Assembly (NCBI RefSeq): GCF_032490495.1 | Contig: NZ_JAVYJB010000004.1 | Location: 124,001-188,000, forward strand | Direction of reading: 5' to 3' | Origin: Pilosibacter fragilis | GTDB lineage: Bacteria > Bacillota > Clostridia > Lachnospirales > Lachnospiraceae | DNA: 64,000 bases | Shown: positions 39,324 through 48,671 of the stretch, one piece after another | Numbering within the stretch: position 1 is the first letter of the stretch | Layout of the letters: each line of letters opens with the position of its first letter | The notes under the pieces: model-generated | Databases searched by the model: none | The model's input: only the letters and a program-made list of their open reading frames with translations | Told to the model about the DNA's origin: nothing | Program-made: the position numbers and the translations under genes

Positions 39324-41518
39324 AGTACAGTGTTGAAGTGATGAGAGTCCGGGAGCAGACGATCCAGTTAAATGGCTGGGCTGTTGAGAGCAACCCGGAT
39401 TCCGTGATCACCTACCGGGTCGAGGATGAAGCGGGACAGCCGGTGAAGGCAAAGATCGTTCCGACGAGAAGAGATGACGTGAGCCAGATCTATTATAAGA
39501 AGATCATCGACCGTGATCTCGGCTTTGATATCCGTTTTCCGTATGAACATGGAAAGAATTATTATCTTGTGATCTGCGGCGAGAAGAAGACGACCCGTGT
39601 GAAATACAGCGATATGACGATCCGCAGAAAAACCGGCGCGGCAAACCGCAAGGTACAGAAGCTCATGAACCTTATGAACATGGAGACAGTCCATGTTGCC
39701 TGGGACTTCTTAAAGGAAAATGGCCTGAAAGCCCTGATCTTAAAATCCAAGCACAAGATCCAGGGGATTGATGACGATTACGACTACGCAGAGTGGTGGA
39801 ATCTCACGAAACCGTCAGAGGAAGAGCTGGAAGAGCAGAAGAAAAAGAAGTTCGATTATATGCCGAAATTTTCGATCGTGATCCCGGTCTATAAGACTCC
39901 GGAGAAATTCCTGAAGGAAATGCTGGACTCCATCGTGGAGCAGACCTACGCGAACTGGGAACTCTGCATCGCGGACGGCAGCCCGGCGGGTGAGAGTGTC
40001 GAGAATGTTTTAAAGAAATATGCGGAGAAAGACGCGAGGATCCGCTATCAGGTACTGGGGGAAAACCGCGGTATCTCCGGAAATACGAACGCCGCCCTTG
40101 AGATGGCAGAAGGTGATTTCATTGTTCTTGCGGATCATGATGACCGTCTGACACCGAACGCGCTCTTTGAGTGCGCGAAAAAACTGAATGAGAATGAAAA
40201 CTGCGATGTCCTCTATTCCGATGAGGACAAGCTTGACATGGATGGGGATGAACTGTTCGACCCGCATTTCAAGCCGGATTTCAATCCGGACCTGTTGACG
40301 AGCGTCAACTATATCTGCCATCTGTTTGTGGTGAAAAAAGAACTGCTCGATAAAGTCGGCGGTTTCCGGCCGGAATATGACGGAGCCCAGGATTACGACT
40401 TTATTTTCCGCTGTACAGAGAATGCAAAGCAGATCTGCCATATCCCGAAGGTGCTCTATCACTGGCGCTGCCACCCAAATTCCACGGCGAGCAACCCCGA
40501 GAGCAAGCTTTATGCCTTCACAGCCGGTTCCCGTGCCATCATGGACCACTATAAGAGAGTGGGCATTGAGGCAGAAAAGGTGGAAAAGGGTGTGGATTAC
40601 GGGATCTATCACACGACGTTTGAGATCAAGGATGACCCGCTGGTCTCTGTAATTATCCCGAACAAGGACCACACCGTGGATCTCGATAACTGCATCCGCC
40701 CGATGCTGACGGAGGGAACCTATAAGAACCTGGAGTTCGTCATCGTGGAGAACAACAGTACGGAACAGGCGACCTGGGATTACTACGAGAAAATCCAGAA
40801 GGAGTTCCCGAACGTGCACGTTGTCCGCTGGGAGAGAGAGTTCAACTACTCCGCGATCAACAATTTCGGCGTACAGCACGCAAAGGGTGAGTATCTCCTG
40901 TTCATGAACAACGATATCGAGCTGATCGCAAAGAATTTCGTGGAAGAGATGCTTGGCTTTGTCCAGAGGGAGGACGTGGGGATCGCCGGAGCGAGATTGC
41001 TCTACGAGGATGACACGATCCAGCACGCCGGTGTTGTTATCGGTTTCGGCGGTATCGCCGGTCATACGTTTATCGGACTTCATAAATCCGAGAACAGCTA
41101 TTTCAACCGTGCGATGTGTGCCCAGGATTACAGCGCGGTCACAGCGGCCTGCATGATGAGCAAGCGCTCCGTATTTGACGCTGTGGGCGGATTTACGGAA
41201 GAGCTCGCGGTGGCTTTCAATGATATTGATTACTGCATGAAGGTGAGAAAGATCGGAAAACTTGTAGTATACGCGCCTTATGCGGTGCTTCACCACTATG
41301 AATCCAAGTCCCGCGGACTTGAGGACACACCGGAGAAGGTGGAGCGATTTAACCGTGAGATCGCCACCTTCGCGAAGCGCTGGCCGGAGATCCTGAGAGA
41401 CGGAGATCCGTACTACAATCCGAACCTGACACTGAGAAAATCAAATTTTGCGCTGCGTGACCTGAAAAAGGAAAAAATCGGGGAACCATATAAACTGGAG
41501 GTACCGTTAGACGAATGA
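39320..41518 (+). CDS. Large two-domain family 2 glycosyltransferase
   Basis: 732 residues, start overlapping the previous stop and stop overlapping the next start, so all three are coupled. Residues 1-110 form a beta-rich N-terminal domain found ahead of some rhamnan and teichuronan transferases. GT-A domain 1 (about 185-430) has FSIVIPVYKTPEKFL and VLADHDDRLTPNALF. GT-A domain 2 (about 445-700) has VSVIIPNKDHTVDLDNCI, LFMNNDIELI and GGFTEELAVAFNDIDYCMKV. No membrane helix. It probably adds two sugars, or one repeatedly, to the lipid-linked glycan. Donor sugars unknown. Confidence 0.92.
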   Translation: MKYSVEVMRVREQTIQLNGWAVESNPDSVITYRVEDEAGQPVKAKIVPTRRDDVSQIYYKKIIDRDLGFDIRFPYEHGKNYYLVICGEKKTTRVKYSDMTIRRKTGAANRKVQKLMNLMNMETVHVAWDFLKENGLKALILKSKHKIQGIDDDYDYAEWWNLTKPSEEELEEQKKKKFDYMPKFSIVIPVYKTPEKFLKEMLDSIVEQTYANWELCIADGSPAGESVENVLKKYAEKDARIRYQVLGENRGISGNTNAALEMAEGDFIVLADHDDRLTPNALFECAKKLNENENCDVLYSDEDKLDMDGDELFDPHFKPDFNPDLLTSVNYICHLFVVKKELLDKVGGFRPEYDGAQDYDFIFRCTENAKQICHIPKVLYHWRCHPNSTASNPESKLYAFTAGSRAIMDHYKRVGIEAEKVEKGVDYGIYHTTFEIKDDPLVSVIIPNKDHTVDLDNCIRPMLTEGTYKNLEFVIVENNSTEQATWDYYEKIQKEFPNVHVVRWEREFNYSAINNFGVQHAKGEYLLFMNNDIELIAKNFVEEMLGFVQREDVGIAGARLLYEDDTIQHAGVVIGFGGIAGHTFIGLHKSENSYFNRAMCAQDYSAVTAACMMSKRSVFDAVGGFTEELAVAFNDIDYCMKVRKIGKLVVYAPYAVLHHYESKSRGLEDTPEKVERFNREIATFAKRWPEILRDGDPYYNPNLTLRKSNFALRDLKKEKIGEPYKLEVPLDE

Positions 41519-42501
41519 AGACAACGATCATAATTCCGAATTACAACGGACTTTCGTTTATGGAACCGTGCTTTGAGGCACTGGAAAAGCAGACGACAAA
41601 GGATTTCAAGATCCTGGTGGTGGACAACGGTTCCACGGACGGCAGCGTGGAGTGGCTGAAGGAGCGGGAGATCCCGTCGATCTTTCTTCCGGAAAACACT
41701 GGCTTTTCCGGTGCAGTAAACGTGGGGATCAGGGCGGCAGATACGCCTTATGTGATCTTATTAAATAATGATACAAAAGTGGCTCCCCACTACGTCGAAG
41801 CGTTGGAGAGGGCCATGGACCGGTCGGAGAAGATCTTTTCCGTCAGCAGCAAGATGATCCAGATGTACCATCCGGACCTCATGGACGATGCCGGAGACAT
41901 GTACAGCGTCCTCGGCTGGGCGTTCCAGCGGGGCGTCGGGCGTCCGGAAAAGCTTTATAAAAAGAGCTGCCGCGTCTTTACGGCGTGTGCCGGTGCGGCA
42001 ATCTACCGCCGGGAAGTGTTTGAGACCATCGGATACTTCGATGAGATGCATTTCGCCTACCTCGAGGATATCGATGTGGGATACCGGGCGAAGCTTTACG
42101 GATATGACAACGTATTCTGCCCGGAAGCTGTGGTGTACCATGTAGGCAGCGGGACAAGCGGATCGAAGTATAATTCCTTTAAGGTGAAGCTTGCCGCGAG
42201 GAATAATGTGTATCTGAATTACAAAAATATGCGCACCTGGCAGGTACTTTTAAATTCTCCGTGTCTTCTCGCGGGAACATTTGTAAAGTTCCTGTTCTTT
42301 AAAAAGATGGGATTCGGAAAAGACTATGTGTCCGGATTCCTTGAGGGGATCAAAACATTAAAGGACTGTAAACGCGTCCCTTCCTTTAAGGGAAGATTAC
42401 AGCGGGAGATCGGGATCCAGCTTGAGCTGATCGCCGGAACCGCAGTCTATATTTATGAGTTTTCCAGGAGACAGGCGGCGAAGCTTGGAGCGAAAGCCTG
42501 A
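41515..42501 (+). CDS. Family 2 glycosyltransferase, rhamnosyltransferase-like
   Basis: 328 residues; ATG 41515 overlaps the preceding stop by 4 bp. TIIIPNYNGLSFMEPCFEAL opens the GT-A domain, with VVDNGSTDGS, ILLNNDTKV as the DxD-type motif, and FDEMHFAYLEDIDVGYRAKL as the acceptor-side acidic motif typical of WbbL-like rhamnosyltransferases. The C terminus is basic and amphipathic (KFLFFKKMGFGKDYVSGFLE), suited to membrane contact. Last gene of the three-gene coupled operon. Confidence 0.9.
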   Translation: MKTTIIIPNYNGLSFMEPCFEALEKQTTKDFKILVVDNGSTDGSVEWLKEREIPSIFLPENTGFSGAVNVGIRAADTPYVILLNNDTKVAPHYVEALERAMDRSEKIFSVSSKMIQMYHPDLMDDAGDMYSVLGWAFQRGVGRPEKLYKKSCRVFTACAGAAIYRREVFETIGYFDEMHFAYLEDIDVGYRAKLYGYDNVFCPEAVVYHVGSGTSGSKYNSFKVKLAARNNVYLNYKNMRTWQVLLNSPCLLAGTFVKFLFFKKMGFGKDYVSGFLEGIKTLKDCKRVPSFKGRLQREIGIQLELIAGTAVYIYEFSRRQAAKLGAKA

Positions 42502-42830
42502 GATTCTTCGCCGGACGCTGTGGGGCCGGCTCAGTGCGGATAGACTGAACGGCTGCTTTTATGCAAAATAAACGAATAATTTACGGAAATCTCAGATTTT
42601 CTTAAGAAATCGTTTATATGCAAATAGGTAAATTTTATGTATACTATGTATGCATATTTTTTATGATGGCGGTACTATGTCCGGAGGAGTGACCTTAGAA
42701 AGGCAGTCTGCCGGGGCATGGTATAGTTGAAAATACCTGCCGTGGGGAATTGGCTGGCGCAGCTGTGCATGCGCTGACCACGGAAAGAATTCTGACCGGC
42801 ATGTTCCTTGGAAAACAGGGTGAAAATTAT
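42502..42830. other. Intergenic region before the sugar-phosphate transferase
   Basis: No gene. AT-rich to about 42660, then an extended -10, ATGGTATAGT (hexamer 42722-42727), giving a leader of about 100 nt. A longer in-frame start at 42750 is possible but lacks an RBS. Confidence 0.5.
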
Positions 42831-44249
42831 ATGATCAAAGATAATCAGAAGAGCCTCAACCGTTTTCACGTTGTGCTTGACGCCTTCGTGACCGCATTCT
42901 CTTATCTGCTTGCATGGTTTATCGTAATCGGAAGCGGATGGGCGAACCTGCTCGGAAAACGGACACTTGAGGTCGGTTTTTATTTTGGCGCGCTCCTTGT
43001 CATTATTCCGGCGTATCTGCTTTTGTACTCCTTTTTTGGACTGTACACGCCGAAGCGTGTACTCGGACGCAGAAATGAATTCGGAAAGATATTCAAGGCA
43101 AACACGATCGGACTCCTTATTTTTGGTCTGATCCTGTACTTTGGAAGAAAAGAGCCGCATCTCTACAACTTCTCCCAGAGACTGGTCGTATATTTCTATG
43201 TGCTGAACGTGGCGTTTATGACCATTGAGCGGAATGGAATCCGGATCGTGCTTCGTTCCATGCGCTCAAAAGGATACAATCAGAAACATATCCTGTTAGT
43301 TGGCTATTCCTCCGCAGCGGAAGGGTTTATCGACCGGGTAAACAAGAATCCGGAATGGGGGTACACGATCCGCGGGATCATTGATGATACGAAGGAACGC
43401 GGAAGTGAGTATAAGGGAGTAAAGGTCATCGGCTGCATCGAGGACCTCGACTATATTTTAGAGCAGAACAGTCTCGATGAGATCGCCGTCACACTGAGCC
43501 TGAGCGAGTATGAAAAACTCCGCCATATCGTTGCTCTCTGTGAAAAATCCGGCGTGCACACGAAGTTTATCCCGGATTACGGGAACATTATCCCGACGAT
43601 CCCGTATATGGAAGATCTCCAGGGCCTGCCGGTGATCCATATCCGCCGCGTTCCGTTGAATGATCCGATGAATGCGATGGTAAAGAGAGCCGTCGATATC
43701 GTGGGTGCGATCGTGGGGATCGTACTTTTCTCCCCGATCATGCTGATCGTGGCAGTGCTCATCAAGCTGACATCTCCGGGACCGATCATTTTTTGTCAGG
43801 AACGTGTCGGCCTTCACAACCGGCCGTTTAAAATGTATAAATTCCGTTCCATGACGGTTCAGGATCCGGGCAAGGAGAAGAGCCGCTGGACAACAAAGGG
43901 AGATGCCCGTGTAACTCTCATCGGAAAAATTATCCGCCGTACAAGCATCGACGAGGTGCCGCAGTTCTTTAATATCCTGATTGGTGATATGAGTCTTGTG
44001 GGTCCGAGACCGGAACGGCCATTTTTCGTTGAAAAATTTAAGGAAGAAATCCCGCGATATATGATCAAGCATCAGGTCCGTCCGGGCCTTACCGGCTGGG
44101 CGCAGGTGAATGGTTACCGTGGAGACACTTCGATCATTAAACGGATCGAGCATGATCTCTATTATATCGAGAACTGGACACTTGGTCTTGATTTCAAGAT
44201 CATGTTCCTGACGGTTTTCAAGGGATTCATCAATAAAAACGCTTACTAA
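42831..44249 (+). CDS. Undecaprenyl-phosphate sugar-phosphate transferase (WbaP/CpsE-like polyprenyl transferase)
   Basis: 472 residues from ATG 42831, with AGGGTGA upstream. Four N-terminal membrane helices (about 14-135) are followed by a CoA-binding-like Rossmann region (HILLVGYSSAAEGFIDRV). The C-terminal bacterial sugar transferase domain is a monotopic catalytic unit: KRAVDIVGAIVGIVLFSPIM, FKMYKFRSM, TSIDEVPQFFNILIGDMSLV with the DE catalytic pair, then GPRPERP and RPGLTGWAQVNGYRG. It transfers hexose-1-phosphate to undecaprenyl phosphate, the first membrane step of polymer synthesis. The LCP gene follows 16 bp later. Confidence 0.95.
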   Translation: MIKDNQKSLNRFHVVLDAFVTAFSYLLAWFIVIGSGWANLLGKRTLEVGFYFGALLVIIPAYLLLYSFFGLYTPKRVLGRRNEFGKIFKANTIGLLIFGLILYFGRKEPHLYNFSQRLVVYFYVLNVAFMTIERNGIRIVLRSMRSKGYNQKHILLVGYSSAAEGFIDRVNKNPEWGYTIRGIIDDTKERGSEYKGVKVIGCIEDLDYILEQNSLDEIAVTLSLSEYEKLRHIVALCEKSGVHTKFIPDYGNIIPTIPYMEDLQGLPVIHIRRVPLNDPMNAMVKRAVDIVGAIVGIVLFSPIMLIVAVLIKLTSPGPIIFCQERVGLHNRPFKMYKFRSMTVQDPGKEKSRWTTKGDARVTLIGKIIRRTSIDEVPQFFNILIGDMSLVGPRPERPFFVEKFKEEIPRYMIKHQVRPGLTGWAQVNGYRGDTSIIKRIEHDLYYIENWTLGLDFKIMFLTVFKGFINKNAY

Positions 44250-44265
44250 GACGAGGACAAATGAC

Positions 44266-46026
44266 ATGAATTATGAAGACGAATTAGACCGTTCCCGCGC
44301 CAGAAAGAGCAGACGGCGTGAGAGCGAGAGTGAGACGTCCGCAAAACGCCGCACTCACAGGACGGAAGATCTGTATTCTATGAGTGCTGACCCGGGAAGC
44401 CGTGCAGGCCGTGCCGCAGCAAAGAGCCATGGGGCAGCTTCCCACAATCACAGAAGACGGAAAAACGGAAACAAGAAGAAAAAGATCATCATCGGTGTTC
44501 TGATCGCCCTGATCGTTCTGGTCCTGGGTTTTGCCGCAGCGGTTTACGGCTATATCCGGCACAACTTCGGAAAGATGAACGGACAGAATAATTTTGATAT
44601 TGCGGACGTTCGGAATGAGAACATCTCTCTGGAAATGAGAGATAAGATGGAAAAAGGCTACTGGACCATTGCGGTATTTGGCCTGGACTCCCGTGACAAT
44701 TCCACAGGAAAAGGCAACCAGTCCGATGTTATCATGATCGTGAACTTAAATCGTGAGACCGGAGAGATCAAGCTGGCATCCGTATTCCGCGACACTTACC
44801 TGAATGTGAGCGACAAGAACACATACAATAAGATCAACGCGGCATATGCGATGGGTGGTCCGGAACAGGCCGTAAAAGCCCTGAATAAGAATCTGGATCT
44901 CAACATCACCCACTATGTAGCGTTCAACTGGAAGGCAGTCGCAACAGCGATCAACATCCTCGGCGGTGTCGACATCGATATCAGTAAGTCCGAGTTCTAC
45001 TACATCAACGCGTTCATCACAGAGACGGTAAAAGGTACCGGAATTGGTTCTGTACAGTTAAAGAAAGCAGGTGTGAACCATCTGGATGGCGTACAGGCCG
45101 TTGCCTATGGACGTCTTCGTCTGATGGACAGTGACTATGCGCGTACAGAGCGCCAGAGACTTGTAATCCAGAAGGCATTCGAGAAGGCGAAAAAGGCAGA
45201 CTTTGCGACATTAAACAGCCTGATCGGCAATATGTCCGCGATGTGCGCGACAAATATCAATATGAATGATATCCTTCCGATGGCGAAGAATGTCACGAAA
45301 TACCATCTCGGTGAGACGACCGGATTCCCGGCAGCCCGCGGAGAGCAGAAGATGAAGATCGGCAAGCTGAAATTGTCCTGTGTTATCCCGCAGACACTCG
45401 TGAGCAATGTTACAAGCCTTCACAAGTTCCTCTATGGTGAAGAGGACTACAAGCCATCCAGCACGGTCCAGACGATCAGCAATAAGATCGCTGAACTTAC
45501 TGGACTGAATAAGGCTGGCAAGGAAATCGATCATGTAGCGACGGATCAGGGATATATCCCGAAGGGCGAGACGGAGGCCACGACACTTTCCGCTGAAGAG
45601 GAGAGTAAGCAGGAGAGTCAGGAAGAATCCCAGATGGAGTCCATGCTCGAAGAATCCAAGAAGGAATCTGAGAGCACGGGTGAAACTGAGACAGGACCGG
45701 ACGGCAAGCCGATCGAAACTTCTTCCGGAAGCCATGAGACCAGCGCCGCTTATGAGACGGATGAGCATGGAAATATCTATGTGAAGCCGACAGAGAGTCA
45801 CGCAGTGAGCCCGACAGATGAGGCGGAGACTTCCACGGAGGAGTTCCGTCCGTCAAATCCGCAGGAGACCACAGCGGAGAATCCGGTGGGACCGGGATAT
45901 GAAAAGTCCACCGCTGTTCCGGAGGCGACCACAAGCGCCGGCCCGGCAGCCCAGACAGAAGGACCGAGTTCTGTGACTGTTCCAGGCGGAACAGTTGCAC
46001 CGGAAGGTCCGGCTGCTGGAGTTTAG
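44266..46026 (+). CDS. LytR-CpsA-Psr family glycopolymer ligase
   Basis: 586 residues, ATG 44266 after ACGAGGAC. A basic cytoplasmic head (residues 1-73) is followed by one transmembrane helix (about 74-96), then the LCP catalytic domain (about 130-335) with FGLDSRDNSTGKGNQSDVIM, VFRDTYLNV, NKINAAYAMGG, LDGVQAVAYGRLRL and DYARTERQRLVI, which supply the conserved Arg and Asp residues for pyrophosphate binding. The last 165 residues are an unusually long Ser/Thr/Glu/Pro-rich disordered tail. LCP proteins transfer lipid-linked glycans to peptidoglycan. Its position just after the sugar-phosphate transferase suggests that it attaches the polymer made by this locus. Confidence 0.94.
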   Translation: MNYEDELDRSRARKSRRRESESETSAKRRTHRTEDLYSMSADPGSRAGRAAAKSHGAASHNHRRRKNGNKKKKIIIGVLIALIVLVLGFAAAVYGYIRHNFGKMNGQNNFDIADVRNENISLEMRDKMEKGYWTIAVFGLDSRDNSTGKGNQSDVIMIVNLNRETGEIKLASVFRDTYLNVSDKNTYNKINAAYAMGGPEQAVKALNKNLDLNITHYVAFNWKAVATAINILGGVDIDISKSEFYYINAFITETVKGTGIGSVQLKKAGVNHLDGVQAVAYGRLRLMDSDYARTERQRLVIQKAFEKAKKADFATLNSLIGNMSAMCATNINMNDILPMAKNVTKYHLGETTGFPAARGEQKMKIGKLKLSCVIPQTLVSNVTSLHKFLYGEEDYKPSSTVQTISNKIAELTGLNKAGKEIDHVATDQGYIPKGETEATTLSAEEESKQESQEESQMESMLEESKKESESTGETETGPDGKPIETSSGSHETSAAYETDEHGNIYVKPTESHAVSPTDEAETSTEEFRPSNPQETTAENPVGPGYEKSTAVPEATTSAGPAAQTEGPSSVTVPGGTVAPEGPAAGV

Positions 46027-46078
46027 GAACAAGGGCCAGGCAAAAAGGTTATAAAGGAAATATAGGATCTTAAGGATC

Positions 46079-46143
46079 AAGACGCATCGTCTGATTGATT
46101 TGGAAGAAATATTCCAGACTACCAGATGGTGCGTCTTTTTTTG
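46079..46143 (+). terminator. Terminator ending the glycan locus
   Basis: AAGACGCATC (46079-46088) pairs with the GATGGTGCGTCTT region (46125-46137), followed by TTTTT. Confidence 0.82.
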
Positions 46144-46384
46144 CGTGCAGCGGGCCATATCCATACCTGTGCGATAACGGTACTACTGTGAAAAATCTCG
46201 ACAAATGGCTGATTTTTTTGAATTCGCGGTAGTCCGGCACAGTGGAAAGGTTTTACCCGGCTATATTTTCAAACGAAAATCTGAATTTACAATTTACATA
46301 GATTATACAAAGTAGTTACCGAACCATGGTTTTTGGTTTCGGGGATTCGTGATAAAAATAATACTGTACAGAGAAAGAAAAAAC
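46144..46384 (+). promoter_or_regulatory. Upstream region of pst with possible PhoP box
   Basis: TTTACAATTTACATAGATTA (46286-46305) contains two TTTACA units 7 bp apart and is followed by TATACA, resembling the TT(A/C/T)ACA repeats bound by PhoP in Bacillus. A hairpin CCGAACCATGG.../...TTTCGG follows at 46319-46342. Spacing is not canonical. Confidence 0.35.
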
Positions 46385-46518
46385 GTAACTATTCAGTACC
46401 TTCATTAGTTACGTGCAAAAATCCATTCCAGATCAGCTTCGCTGATGGGATTTTTGCCTTCCAGCCTATGTTTTCTTACGGTCAGCGCAGCAAGTGCGCA
46501 GACCTACTGAATAGTTAC
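46385..46518 (+). mobile_element. MITE family 1 copy C, 134 bp, perfect 8-bp target duplication
   Basis: GTAACTATTCAGTACC at the left end and CTACTGAATAGTTAC at the right; both ends carry the compensating change (TATT/AATA) relative to copies A and B, so the terminal pairing is kept. GAAAAAAC flanks both sides (46377-46384 and 46519-46526). It lies 42 bp upstream of the pstS start, inside its probable 5' leader. Confidence 0.9.
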
Positions 46519-46560
46519 GAAAAAACAAAAACAAAGACCTTTGAGGAGGAGAAAAGAATT

Positions 46561-47517
46561 ATGAAAACAAGAAAAGTAATGGCACTTGCAGGTGCAGGAG
46601 TATTAGCAGTCAGCATGATGACAGGATGCGGAAGCAGCAGTAGTACAGCATCCACGACAGCAGCAGCGACAACAACTGCGGCAGCAGCAGAGACAGCAAA
46701 AGAAGCAGCGACAACAGCAGCAGAGAAAAAAGCAGATCTTACAGGATCGATCACAGCGGCAGGTTCTTCCGCATTAAAACCGCTGGTTGACGATGCAGCA
46801 GACATGTTTATCGAGAAATACCCGGACGTTTCCATCACGATCGACGCAGGAGGATCCGGAGAGGGCTTAAAGCAGGTTTCCGAGGGAACCGTAAATATCG
46901 GTAACTCCGATGTTGAGGCCTCCGCAAAGCTTGACGAGACACAGGCAAAAGAGCTTGTTGATCATCAGGTATGCGTAGTCACAATGGCTCCGATCGTAAA
47001 CAACGATGTAAAAGAAGGCGGCGTTGAGAATCTTACAAAACAGCAGCTCATCGACATCTTCACAGGAAAGACAACAAACTGGAAAGAGGTTGGCGGACCG
47101 GATGAGAGCATTGTCCTTGTAACAAGACCGACATCTTCCGGTACAAGAGCAACCTTCCAGAAATACGCTCTCGACGGAAACGAGGAAGCTTCCAATACTT
47201 CCATGGAAACAGATGATTCCGGTGTTCTTCTTCAGAATGTAAAAGATACAAAGGGTGCGATCGGATATGTAGCACTTTCCTATCTGACAGGTGATGCGGG
47301 AGTTGCAACCGTAGCGATCGATGGCGCAGAGCCGACACTTGAAAATACATACGCTGGAAAATATCCGGTATGGACATTTGAGCATATGTATACAAAGGGT
47401 GAGCCGGACGAAGTTGTAAGCGCATTCCTTGACTACATCATGTCCGATGAGTACGGCGCAAAGATGGAATCCTTAGGATACGGCGTATCTTCCAAGATGA
47501 CAAATACTGAGCATTAA
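46561..47517 (+). CDS. pstS: Phosphate ABC transporter substrate-binding lipoprotein
   Basis: 318 residues from ATG 46561 with GAGGAGGAG upstream; the frame continues further upstream only because the MITE happens to be open there. The lipobox MMTGC gives C23. A low-complexity Ala/Thr linker (about 24-60) is followed by the binding domain with TAAGSSALKPLVD, GGSGEGLKQVSEGTVNIGNS (phosphate-binding loop), RPTSSGTRATF and KGAIGYVALSY. It captures extracellular phosphate for PstCAB. A GC-rich hairpin follows before pstC. Confidence 0.96.
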   Translation: MKTRKVMALAGAGVLAVSMMTGCGSSSSTASTTAAATTTAAAAETAKEAATTAAEKKADLTGSITAAGSSALKPLVDDAADMFIEKYPDVSITIDAGGSGEGLKQVSEGTVNIGNSDVEASAKLDETQAKELVDHQVCVVTMAPIVNNDVKEGGVENLTKQQLIDIFTGKTTNWKEVGGPDESIVLVTRPTSSGTRATFQKYALDGNEEASNTSMETDDSGVLLQNVKDTKGAIGYVALSYLTGDAGVATVAIDGAEPTLENTYAGKYPVWTFEHMYTKGEPDEVVSAFLDYIMSDEYGAKMESLGYGVSSKMTNTEH

Positions 47518-47604
47518 TTGAGACAAAACTTAAGACCGGGCAGTGAGCCATGATCCGACCGGATGAAAGAAAAAAGAGGACATGGACAAGAGAGCTGCGA
47601 AACA

Positions 47605-47634
47605 GGGGCGGGGCAGACGAATCTGGCCCGCCCC
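47605..47634 (+). other. Intra-operon GC hairpin after pstS
   Basis: GGGGCGGG (47605-47612) pairs with CCCGCCCC (47627-47634) with no T run. It probably protects the pstS message 3' end and gives pstS a higher level than pstCAB. Confidence 0.6.
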
Positions 47635-47684
47635 GATATGATTTATGATAGAATTTGCTTCGAATATAGGAAGCAGGAGGACTT

Positions 47685-48668
47685 ATGAAGAATGGTAAAG
47701 AAAAAAGCATGTTCGTCAGAGAATATCTGTGGCGGGATCTGATGACCGTCTGTGGACTGTTCGTAATTCTTCTGACGATCGTGATCGGCGCGTTCCTTGT
47801 ATACAAGGGATCATCCACATTCCTGGTTTACAGACATTCCTTCCTGGAATTCTTAGGATCTGCAGACTGGGCACCGGAAGATAATATGGCAGGCGGCGGC
47901 AGCATCGGTGCGCTGATCTTCATCGCTGGGTCGCTCTGCACCTGCGGCCTGGCACTTCTTATCGCGACTCCGTTTTCCCTGGGATCAGCGATCTTCATCA
48001 CGGAGATCTCCCCGAAGTTCGGAGAGAAATTCTACCGCCCGGTAGTCGAGATCTTTGCCGGAATCCCATCGGTTGTCTACGGATGGGTGGGACTCACAGT
48101 GCTTGTACCGGCGATCAAGACCGTGTTTGACCGTCAGGTGGGACATTCTATCCTGGCAGCGGGGCTGGTCCTCGCGGTCATGATCTTCCCGACGATCACA
48201 AGTGTTGCGGCGGATGCCCTTCACTCCGTACCGAAGGAATGCAGAATGGCAGCGTACGGACTTGGCTCCACCCGCTGGCAGACCATATACCGGATCGTAG
48301 TTCCGGCGGCAGCGCCTGGAATCATTTCCGGCGTGATCTTAGGTCTCGCGAGAGCCTTCGGTGAGGCCCTGGCGGTTGCCATGGTCATCGGTCAGACAAC
48401 AGCGCTTCCCACAAGCATTTTTTCAACGACAAAGACTCTGACCACCGAGATCGCGGCCCAGATGGGCAACGCCATGGAGGGCGGCGAGATGAAATCCGCA
48501 CTCTGGACCATGGCACTGCTGTTATTCGCAATCTCCCTGTTCTTCATCTTCCTGATCCATCATGTGACAGCGGTAAAGCCGGAGAAAGAAGAAAAAACAA
48601 GCACTTCTGTGAAAACCAGCACGACCGCAGTGCCGGTAAAGCAGTTCGCAGCAAAGGGGGAAAATTAG
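47685..48668 (+). CDS. pstC: Phosphate ABC transporter permease PstC
   Basis: 327 residues; ATG 47685 after AGGAGG. Six membrane helices with the transport-domain EAA loop (YGLGSTRWQTIYRIVVPAAA, GIISGVILGLARAFGEALAV) and the early periplasmic loop (LGSADWAPEDNMAGGG). Pairs with PstA to form the channel. The C-terminal Lys/Thr/Ser tail (about 30 residues) is extra. pstA starts 3 bp after the stop. Confidence 0.96.
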   Translation: MKNGKEKSMFVREYLWRDLMTVCGLFVILLTIVIGAFLVYKGSSTFLVYRHSFLEFLGSADWAPEDNMAGGGSIGALIFIAGSLCTCGLALLIATPFSLGSAIFITEISPKFGEKFYRPVVEIFAGIPSVVYGWVGLTVLVPAIKTVFDRQVGHSILAAGLVLAVMIFPTITSVAADALHSVPKECRMAAYGLGSTRWQTIYRIVVPAAAPGIISGVILGLARAFGEALAVAMVIGQTTALPTSIFSTTKTLTTEIAAQMGNAMEGGEMKSALWTMALLLFAISLFFIFLIHHVTAVKPEKEEKTSTSVKTSTTAVPVKQFAAKGEN

Positions 48669-48671
48669 ACC

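Noticed and set aside
46333..46560. In-frame upstream extension of pstS through CKNPFQISFADGIF...
   Set aside because: It is the MITE translated; the true start has its own RBS and signal peptide at 46561. Copy B of the same repeat has a stop in this frame.
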